Below, piece by piece: positions 11,097-20,672 of a stretch of 64,000 nt of DNA. Below the pieces are notes generated by a model. That model was not told the origin of the DNA. It did not search any database and worked only from the letters and a program-made list of their open reading frames with translations. This DNA comes from Vicia villosa (lineage: Eukaryota; Streptophyta; Magnoliopsida; Fabales; Fabaceae): the NCBI RefSeq assembly GCF_029867415.1, contig NC_081183.1, forward strand, positions 189,922,061-189,986,060. Reading direction: 5' to 3'. Numbering within the stretch: the stretch's first letter is position 1; each line of letters starts with the position of its first letter. Position numbers and translations under genes: made by a program.

Positions 11097-11687
11097 AGAG
11101 TGTGTTTGGGTGTAATATTTTATTGAGAGAAAATAATATTTGTAGGGAATTAAAAATGACTTATCAAAATCTATTATTTGAATGAAAAATATGGAGAATT
11201 GTTAAAGTGATGTACTTTATTCAAGTTAAATTTAAGGAATTTCAAATGACACCAAAAAGTAAAGAATTTAAAATTGCTCCTTCACTCTATATAATACAAA
11301 TGTTAAATTATTTATTATTAATTTTTCAAAATTTGTAAGATGATCCTCATATTTTATAAAAATTTCAAATTTACCGACAAAAATTTCCAAAAATTGCAAA
11401 TAAGTCCTTTTTACAAATTTTATAAAGTAGTCCCTTCAAATTTTCAGAAATTGCAAATTAGTCCCTATTTTTCATTTTTTAAATTTAGCCCAAAAATTTT
11501 AAAATTTATGAAAATGATCCCAAAAATTTAACAATGAATCATTTTAATATTTCATCCAAACAATTGAATTTAAAAAACATCTTAGAAATGTTCCATCCAA
11601 ATTACTTAGAATTTTATTGGAGAATTTAAATTATTTTGAATTTTGAATTTCTTAAAATTTCTCAATTATCTCATTCAAACACACTCT
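11097..11687. mobile_element. MITE-like element with AGAGTGTGTTTG termini
   Basis: The ends AGAGTGTGTTTGG and TTCAAACACACTCT form a terminal inverted repeat around about 590 bp of AT-rich, non-coding DNA. The short frames inside are low-complexity. The copy at 49601-50196 has the same ends. Confidence 0.6.
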
Positions 11688-12184
11688 TATAAATTATCTA
11701 AGATTTGTAAAACACTTATGAACACCCTGATATTGATTGATTCATATATTGAGAAGAAGAGAAAATTCAATCTTAAATGAGTTGAAATTAGATGATATTC
11801 TTATGAACTTGTTGAGTTAATTTTTTTTGTAACTTCTTAATATCTTGATTAAAACTCTTGAGTGGTAGTGGATCGGACAATTTTTCTCCTTTTCATAATA
11901 AATCATTTTTTAATTGAATTGGATAAGCAATTTTATGTGTGTTGATTATCATCTTTTATTTTGGTTTTATTATTATGATTTTGCTTTCATATTAGTTGGT
12001 ATATTATTATTCTGCGAAAAATGTTTAGTTTTTTTTTCTTCTTTATCTCATATCTTAATTCTTGGCGTGTTTAAACAGTTTGATTTTCACAACAATTTAA
12101 GTCATAAAATTGACATCTTAAATTTATAAAATTGAGTATGCACTTTTAACAAATCCAATTCATATTTGTTGACGTTGTTGATAC
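11688..12184. other. AT-rich spacer before the Tat insertion
   Basis: No gene or structured repeat is supported. The last bases (gacgttgttgatac) continue at the right duplicate (50686-50701) straight into attctcatgtc, which marks the pre-insertion target. Confidence 0.5.
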
Positions 12185-12189
12185 ATTCT

Positions 12190-12462
12190 TGTTCTGGACT
12201 GGGCCAAGGTTAGGCCCACTATGATTTTCGGCCCAACAAACCTCAGAGGCCCACGTTCCTCTACGGCCCTCCTACGCACTTAGGATGCCCACCTTAGACA
12301 TGCTCGGCTGCCCTATATCCCCGGAGCATATGACACCCGACATGCTCGGCACGGACGACCCCGCAAACACCTTCGTTGCCGAGGACTCTGCTCCGCGCAG
12401 GGTTCCTTCACATTCAACCCTCCGAACAACTCGGATTCCACGTGGCTCCTGAAAGACCGCGT
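12190..12462 (+). repeat. Tat 5' LTR, first part
   Basis: Positions 1-273 of the 599-bp LTR, including the TG start. It is interrupted at cgcgt by the nested non-autonomous element. The one difference I saw from the 3' LTR is at about 12237 (cccaaca against cccaata). Confidence 0.95.
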
Positions 12463-14721
12463 TGTAACACCCTTCTAAACCCCACGGAATTTAATAAAAT
12501 AATTCAGAGTAAAACATGAACACAAGGGTGCCACAATTACAATTAACACAAATTTTATCATAAATCCATTGTCATGCTTTCACTAAGGAACATTTCATTA
12601 TAACTCATAAACATCTCATGTTACACAGCGGAAAATTCATCAACTGGATAGCATAACATCATCTATGCAATATTCCACATAATTTAATACATTCACAACA
12701 CGATAGAGTATCATCATAAACTCTAAACTAGCGTTCCCCCAGTGTTACAATATCAGAGCATGACACCTGACGCTACACTAATACACTGACTTATGAGCTA
12801 ATCCTCACCAAGTCGAAAGCAGCTATCCTCAATCTGAAAATGTCAACAGTAAGGGTGAGTCTCATCACAGTTAACAAATGTTATTGCATCTTAAATAACA
12901 ACACATCATAGTTATATTATTCACCCAATTTCATCATATTCAGATTATCAGGAACATCCATCGTTTACACAAACGTTAACAGAACACATCTTGCAAGCAG
13001 ACAATCATACTCAACATTAATTCAACAAACACACAACCAACACATCATCAATATTTATAACACTGGAATACTTCCAATCATGTTATAAAAGTATGCATAT
13101 GTATGAACTGACACTATGCATGTGGTACCAACATCATCAATGGGAATAACCCATGACCGATCCAACATCATCCAGATACGGCCCTGCCAGCACAGATTCC
13201 ACACAGTGGGAATCATGCCCTTCACTGATCCAACACACCCTTATGGATACAGTATCATCAATGCACATGAATGAATGCAACATATACAACATACTTATAC
13301 CATCGTCAAGTCTAATGAGTAACATCATCAAATACTCATTTCATCATCATCATTAACATCATCATTATCATCAAAGTATGTTTATATACATTAGCATCAT
13401 TCAATACAATCAATCATCATCATCATCATCATCATCATCATTAAAGAACATACATGTGTCCACATCAATCATCATCATCAATAAGAAGAACACACATGTA
13501 CCCACATCATTCCAAAACAAATCAATCAACATCATACAATTCTCTACAAATCATCACATCATAACGTTTTCAAAACAACATCTTATATTGTCACATTTCA
13601 TCATATATGTCAACAATACATCATCCAATCAAACAAATCGTCACATGATTAATATTTCAACATAGCATGTATTTAACACATCTCATCACATATATGTACA
13701 ATACATCATTCATCAAGAAATAAAATCATATTTAAAAATAATTGGACTCACACCTCATTTCATCATTTAAACACGTAGGCTATCTCATAAGATTCATCGT
13801 GCTCGAAACGGCACTAAAAACGGACCTACGATTCGAAAGTTACACATCAATTAACTTTTCTGATAAAACAATTATCGCTACAGCACGCGGCGCAACCAAG
13901 GTTCACGGCGCGACCTGAACTACACAGACACGTTCGCGGCGCCAACCTATGCACGCGGCGCGATACGAGAAAACAAGTACGCCTTCGCGGCGCTAACACA
14001 GGTACGCGGCGCGACCTGTGCGTATCACAAATTCCTGGCATTCTGCCCACCTGTTCGCGGCGCCAACCCTGTGCACGCGGCGCGAACCGGCGATTTCAGA
14101 AACCCCAACCTGCAGAAAACAGCATTCTACACATTCCAATTCACCCAATTCATACCAGTACGAATCTAGGAAAATAGAATGCACAAACAACACGAAAAAC
14201 ACCTCATAATACATCAATTACACATCAATTGAGATCATAACAACATAGATATCATGGATTCAAACATAGGGAAAACATAGGGATCAAACACCATACAATT
14301 CTACCCAATCCCTAAATCTATCATATAATCCAATTGACTCAACAACATCCCTAATCAATATTATTATCCAAGAATACGATAATAGATGATAACTGGAGAG
14401 TCCCCCCTTACCTTAGCCAAGAGCTCTTGATTGGTCTCTCCCTCCATTGCTCCTCTTCACGTACTCGCTTTCCAATCCCTCCTCTCTTCTGCTCTGCTTT
14501 TCACGTTCCTTTCCCTTATTCCCAATTCTTATTATTTTATAAAATAAACTTTAATTGGAATAAGACCTTTACTAACATAACACCCCCTCATTCCTTAACA
14601 TCACACATGGCCCAATAGCCCATCTCATAACTCTTTCCAAATAATTCCACAAACCACCAATAATTCTAATTATTAATTAAATTTCCATTTAAATTAAAAA
14701 TTAAAATATACGGGTGTTACA
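12463..14721 (-). repeat. LARD-like element LTR (3' in element sense)
   Basis: 2259 bp. Contains a paired CGCGGCGC motif array at 13886-14083 and a CAT/ATC trinucleotide stretch around 13340-13500. The short frames it contains are all repeated in the other LTR and are low-complexity or motif-array translations. Confidence 0.93.
13886..14083. repeat. Paired CGCGGCGC motif array in LTR
   Basis: Eight sites start at 13886, 13904 (CACGGCGC variant), 13935, 13954, 13986, 14005, 14056 and 14076. Spacing within pairs is 18-20 bp and between pair starts 49-70 bp. Apart from the first pair, members alternate between TTCGCGGCGCYAAC and ACGCGGCGCGA contexts. GC content is far above the surrounding AT-rich DNA. 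Confidence 0.9.
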
Positions 14722-17700
14722 ACTCTCCCCCACTAAAAGAGTTTTCGTCCTCGAAAACATACCTCAAGTAACCAGCTCGTATAAGAGTCCTCCACCTGAC
14801 CCTCAAGCTCCTAATTAACATTACCATCATTCAATCCTCAAAAATCCATCTAACATAACCAACCTTAGACACACTCTTCCATCTGAGCGATAAAGTAGTA
14901 CTTACACTTTTTACCAACTGCTTCCTTCAAGAAACTCAATACTCATATTCTCATACCACTGAATTCTGATTATCTGACTCCTCTTAAGTCACACCATCAA
15001 TTATCCAACGCTTTACATTCGCTTTTTCCGCAATACTCTGATTATTCATCACAATCATCTATACCAAATAGATTTCTGAGTTTTTACCCGATTCCGACTC
15101 TCTGTACTTATTCGTTCAAGAATCATTCTTCACCATTCATGGTACCAATTTACCACTTAGCAATACTTACTCGTACTCAAAAACAAATTCTTGAATTACT
15201 ACATATATTAAAACATTCTAACCATCAGAACGAGTATACACAAGCAATTATAATCACACTCATCAGCTTCAATACACAATTTCTTACAAAACAACTCAAG
15301 TTGAGTTTCGCTCTTTTCTAAGAATTAACTTGATTTCTCTCTTCATAGAGTATAATTCCTCATTCTATTTGGAATCTACAATAACCCCTTGACAACAACA
15401 CAAAATTATTATAACGTCACATAGCATCAACTCTTCGTTTTAATTCCGCCGAATACATACTCGTTAACTATGTACAACCGTAATAACATATTCATCATTC
15501 TCGGCAATTATTCAAAAGTTACAATTCTTCGACACGACATCCTTACATCCACTGGATTCTAAATCCAACATATAGACCAACACATATTCTCTATGTAGGC
15601 TTCCGACATATTAATTCTTCACTTGCCACAAGTAGTACTCATAACACTACTCTACATCACACATTCGCTGTGCAACTCTAATTACCCGCCTTAAGTCATC
15701 ATCCAATATATTGCACTCTTTTGTATTCACTTCTTCATAAGTTCACACAACATGGTGAGTGATTATTCTCACAGCTTAGCATTCATCACATCTTAAACCA
15801 TTAAGGTAACAAAACAAGCTTATCTCTTCCATATGATTCCATCTACTACCAACAAGAGATTTAGGGTGATCAAGTCCTAAATTTGTCAATATTAGTTGAA
15901 AATCATATTTAAGCATAAACCGTCGTTACTACATAATAGTGTCCTTTCCGAGGTTGCACCCAACTCATTAACATCGTCATAGTCCAATAATTCACTACGG
16001 TGTCCTTCTTCCAAAATATTCTTCCGAAGCTCAAAACATCAGGAACACAAATCCAATCACTCAATCCTCATTATACTATCCTCGTCGATTCTGAATTCAC
16101 CGCCTTTACCTTGGTAATTCAAAGTCAACCTATCGATCGACTCAACATTATCTTTCTAACCTCCTCTAATCTCGTCAAGAATATCACTAGTCATCTTCTA
16201 GCATACTCAATCTAACACTATTAGGAGTGCCTTCACATACCAACTCAAGTCTCAATATCGTCCAATTAAATCCAACTCATTCATCATCAGCACCGACATA
16301 TTTAAAGACCTCCTACGCAACACAGTAGCACAACATTCTCCTTACCAGGATGGTAATTCAAACCAAATTACAATCCTAGAAAAATACTCTAATCATCTCT
16401 CCCGCCTCATATTAGGCCCTTTCTGATCAAAGAGGTACTTCAACTCTTATGATCACAAAACACTTCGAATCTTGAACCACACAATTAACCTGTAAGACCA
16501 TGACAACATTCATAACTCGTGGTCTCAATCCAAATCCTATGACATCCTTCGTGCTCAAATATCATCCCACTCGACATCTCAACAAAGTCTTCCTCACATT
16601 CACTAGGTGTCAGAAATCCTCTAAAATTCTTCTTTTATACTTATCATTACCTTGCCATCATAAATACGATTCCAAGAGTTCTAAAGTTTATTCCATCTTT
16701 ACTACTAATTCACTTCTCACTAAAATCTATTAGTACTCAAATCATCTTTATTATCGAGCATCTCATCAACTTATTCATCAACAACATGTTCCACTTAATT
16801 TTGTTTCAAACAATCGGTAGTAGGCATCCCTATTCAACAAGTTCCACACCTCTTTAACCGAATTCAGAATATCCCTTCATAGGATCACTTCTACTGTATT
16901 TATAACTCTTCCATAATGTAGAAAATAATTCCACCTCTTCGTGGGTTCAAACGGCACATTAATCGGACACTCGGAACTCAAGATATGGATTTTCCAATCA
17001 TTGCCCCAAAACAAATGCAACACTGACATCATGCAGCGACACTCTATACGATATATCCAAAACTCCTCAAATGCTATATTCAATTCTTAAAATTACTCCT
17101 TAACAAACCTTCTAATTATTCCTTCAGTCCGTTCAACACTGACACTGACATCTCGTGCAGTACCAATAAACAAGTCTAGTTATAAGAACAAGAGTAACCG
17201 CAACTTCACCTCTTTCCAACGTCATCCTGTCACAATTAATTATGTCACAGCTGCTGCAACCATTTTTATAACAAGGTTCATCTCGTTAGCTTTCCGACGC
17301 TTCAAACGAAACTCAATTCGGATGCCCAGAACTCCAGTTATGAATTTTCGAAGTTCCGCAGCTATTCAGCAATTTTCCTGCGTTTTGCTTACGAAAATCT
17401 CCCTCCAAAACTCATTCTCTTCAACTCTATCACATTCCAAACAGCCCCTTATTGTATCTCTTCACTTCCAAGCATTATTATAACTTGAGCAACACATCCC
17501 ATCGCCGAAGTGTGATTTCTGGAACGTTACTACAACAATCCTCTTTGCAAACTTGCAACTGATCCTCTTCCAAGACCCAAGGCTACTCAACTGACAACTT
17601 CGCATCACACCAGCAGAGCTGACACATCGCAATTTCCAATTTTCTTCTCCTACAAATAATCACCGAATACCTCTAATCATCTTCCTTCAAGATGTTCCAA

Positions 17701-18008
17701 CTTAATTACCAGTCAAATCTTAATTCCAAGCCACCTTCAATTCGGGAAACAACAAATTCCCACAACGCTTGCACTGTTGCCAACAACAGCCTACTGAATC
17801 AATCGGCTTACAACTGAAACATCACCAAGAAGCCAAACTTCTCCCTCACTTGTCTCAATCCAACACCTGCAACAAACAACCAAGTACCGACAGTGATTCA
17901 CTCACATGTCGCGTACCAAGGAGTAAAATGCCGACAATATACAACTGTCGCGCAACTCGACTGACTCAACAATTGGCCGGACGGACCGACCTGCTCTGAT
18001 ACCACTAT
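14722..18008 (-). other. LARD-like interior, decayed gypsy pol
   Basis: No intact coding sequence. The purine-rich tract (minus TAGTGGGGGAGAGT) lies at 14722-14735, immediately preceded in sense by a GACGAAAAC motif commonly found at the integrase C-terminus of Tekay/Del elements. A degenerate RNase H reading occurs at about 16330-16480. The primer-binding site complement is at 17993-18004. The + strand is strikingly poor in G. Confidence 0.75.
17993..18004 (-). other. Primer-binding site, initiator-Met tRNA type (LARD-like)
   Basis: Minus strand reads TGGTATCAGAGC, the usual complement to the plant initiator-Met tRNA 3' end, separated by 4 bp from the LTR edge at 18009. It fixes the element's orientation. 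Confidence 0.9.
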
Positions 18009-20267
18009 TGTAACACCCTTCTAAACCCCACGGAATTTAATAAAATAATTCAGAGTAAAACATGAACACAAGGGTGCCACAATTACAATTAACACAAATT
18101 TTATCATAAATCCATTGTCATGCTTTCACTAAGGAACATTTCATTATAACTCATAAACATCTCATGTTACACAGCGGAAAATTCATCAACTGGATAGCAT
18201 AACATCATCTATGCAATATTCCACATAATTTAATACATTCACAACACGATAGAGTATCATCATAAACTCTAAACTAGCGTTCCCCCAGTGTTACAATATC
18301 AGAGCATGACACCTGACGCTACACTAATACACTGACTTATGAGCTAATCCTCACCAAGTCGAAAGCAGCTATCCTCAATCTGAAAATGTCAACAGTAAGG
18401 GTGAGTCTCATCACAGTTAACAAATGTTATTGCATCTTAAATAACAACACATCATAGTTATATTATTCACCCAATTTCATCATATTCAGATTATCAGGAA
18501 CATCCATCGTTTACACAAACGTTAACAGAACACATCTTGCAAGCAGACAATCATACTCAACATTAATTCAACAAACACACAACCAACACATCATCAATAT
18601 TTATAACACTGGAATACTTCCAATCATGTTATAAAAGTATGCATATGTATGAACTGACACTATGCATGTGGTACCAACATCATCAATGGGAATAACCCAT
18701 GACCGATCCAACATCATCCAGATACGGCCCTGCCAGCACAGATTCCACACAGTGGGAATCATGCCCTTCACTGATCCAACACACCCTTATGGATACAGTA
18801 TCATCAATGCACATGAATGAATGCAACATATACAACATACTTATACCATCGTCAAGTCTAATGAGTAACATCATCAAATACTCATTTCATCATCATCATT
18901 AACATCATCATTATCATCAAAGTATGTTTATATACATTAGCATCATTCAATACAATCAATCATCATCATCATCATCATCATCATCATTAAAGAACATACA
19001 TGTGTCCACATCAATCATCATCATCAATAAGAAGAACACACATGTACCCACATCATTCCAAAACAAATCAATCAACATCATACAATTCTCTACAAATCAT
19101 CACATCATAACGTTTTCAAAACAACATCTTATATTGTCACATTTCATCATATATGTCAACAATACATCATCCAATCAAACAAATCGTCACATGATTAATA
19201 TTTCAACATAGCATGTATTTAACACATCTCATCACATATATGTACAATACATCATTCATCAAGAAATAAAATCATATTTAAAAATAATTGGACTCACACC
19301 TCATTTCATCATTTAAACACGTAGGCTATCTCATAAGATTCATCGTGCTCGAAACGGCACTAAAAACGGACCTACGATTCGAAAGTTACACATCAATTAA
19401 CTTTTCTGATAAAACAATTATCGCTACAGCACGCGGCGCAACCAAGGTTCACGGCGCGACCTGAACTACACAGACACGTTCGCGGCGCCAACCTATGCAC
19501 GCGGCGCGATACGAGAAAACAAGTACGCCTTCGCGGCGCTAACACAGGTACGCGGCGCGACCTGTGCGTATCACAAATTCCTGGCATTCTGCCCACCTGT
19601 TCGCGGCGCCAACCCTGTGCACGCGGCGCGAACCGGCGATTTCAGAAACCCCAACCTGCAGAAAACAGCATTCTACACATTCCAATTCACCCAATTCATA
19701 CCAGTACGAATCTAGGAAAATAGAATGCACAAACAACACGAAAAACACCTCATAATACATCAATTACACATCAATTGAGATCATAACAACATAGATATCA
19801 TGGATTCAAACATAGGGAAAACATAGGGATCAAACACCATACAATTCTACCCAATCCCTAAATCTATCATATAATCCAATTGACTCAACAACATCCCTAA
19901 TCAATATTATTATCCAAGAATACGATAATAGATGATAACTGGAGAGTCCCCCCTTACCTTAGCCAAGAGCTCTTGATTGGTCTCTCCCTCCATTGCTCCT
20001 CTTCACGTACTCGCTTTCCAATCCCTCCTCTCTTCTGCTCTGCTTTTCACGTTCCTTTCCCTTATTCCCAATTCTTATTATTTTATAAAATAAACTTTAA
20101 TTGGAATAAGACCTTTACTAACATAACACCCCCTCATTCCTTAACATCACACATGGCCCAATAGCCCATCTCATAACTCTTTCCAAATAATTCCACAAAC
20201 CACCAATAATTCTAATTATTAATTAAATTTCCATTTAAATTAAAAATTAAAATATACGGGTGTTACA
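18009..20267 (-). repeat. LARD-like element LTR (5' in element sense)
   Basis: Second 2259-bp LTR, offset 5546 bp from the first; no base difference was noticed. Its CGCGGCGC array is at 19432-19629. Confidence 0.93.
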
Positions 20268-20272
20268 CGCGT

Positions 20273-20598
20273 CTCCCTGGAACTTCGGAGCGGTTAACCA
20301 GGACAGAGGGCATACACGCACCTCCGATATTTCCGCTCAGGAAACCTGGCAGTCTCCTAGTTGGGCTTGGGGATCCAACCCAATAGCGAGATCATGGCCC
20401 AGCGCTGGGGGCTATATATACCCTCTTTGATTAGAGGGTCAGGTATTCAATTCTTACTCACTCTTAGCTAGTACTTGCGCTCCTTTGCTCGTCAACTTAC
20501 TTTGGCATTGGAGTACCTTGCAGGTACACCCCCCCTTCTCCTTCCTAGAAGATCCAGTCCGAGCAGCCTACGACGATTCTTCTGATCAGGTACGATCA
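20273..20598 (+). repeat. Tat 5' LTR, second part
   Basis: Remaining 326 bp of the LTR after the cgcgt duplication (20268-20272). It holds a likely promoter TATA box (CTATATATACC) at about 20411, matching about 37409 in the 3' LTR, and ends CGATCA. Confidence 0.93.
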
Positions 20599-20599
20599 G

Positions 20600-20619
20600 T
20601 GGCGCCGTCTGTGGGAAAC
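20600..20619 (+). other. Primer-binding site of the Tat element
   Basis: TGGCGCCGTCTGTGGGAAAC starts two bases after the LTR end. It begins with TGG, as required to pair with a tRNA CCA end. The cognate tRNA was not assigned. Confidence 0.85.
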
Positions 20620-20672
20620 TTGCTTCCCCATCTTTAACGAACAAAGATCAAAGCTAATCATCTTCAATCGTC

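Larger units (their letters stand above)
347..12189. repeat. Left copy of a ~13-kb tandem duplication
   Basis: This segment, continued after the Tat insertion at 37602-38255, is repeated almost base for base at 38320-51360 with the same order of hAT, LINE, MULE, CACTA-like, MITE and copia remnants. By eye the copies differ at about one base per hundred, plus a few insertions and deletions. Copies lie head to tail, so it is a direct tandem duplication. The left copy contains a 144-bp CACTA-end fragment (1630-1773) absent on the right, and lacks about 225 bp near 3468 that the right copy keeps. Confidence 0.93.
12463..20267 (-). mobile_element. Non-autonomous LTR element (LARD-like, Tekay/Del-related)
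   Basis: Both ends carry a 2259-bp LTR (12463-14721 and 18009-20267), starting TGTAACACCC and ending GGGTGTTACA on the + strand, with 5-bp target duplications cgcgt. The element is oriented on the minus strand: the complement of TGGTATCAGAGC (initiator-Met primer site) lies beside the 18009 LTR and a purine tract beside the 12463 LTR. The 3.3-kb interior has no long open frame. Near 16330-16480 the minus strand still reads DHKSLKYLFDQK and related residues of a gypsy RNase H, with stops. The LTRs look identical by eye and produce identical short frames, so it moved very recently and must have used proteins from another element. Confidence 0.92.

Noticed and set aside
13153..14217. Several 60-95-aa reading frames on both strands
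   Set aside because: They lie inside an LTR, are repeated unchanged at 18699-19763, and translate CAT/ATC runs or the CGCGGCGC array.
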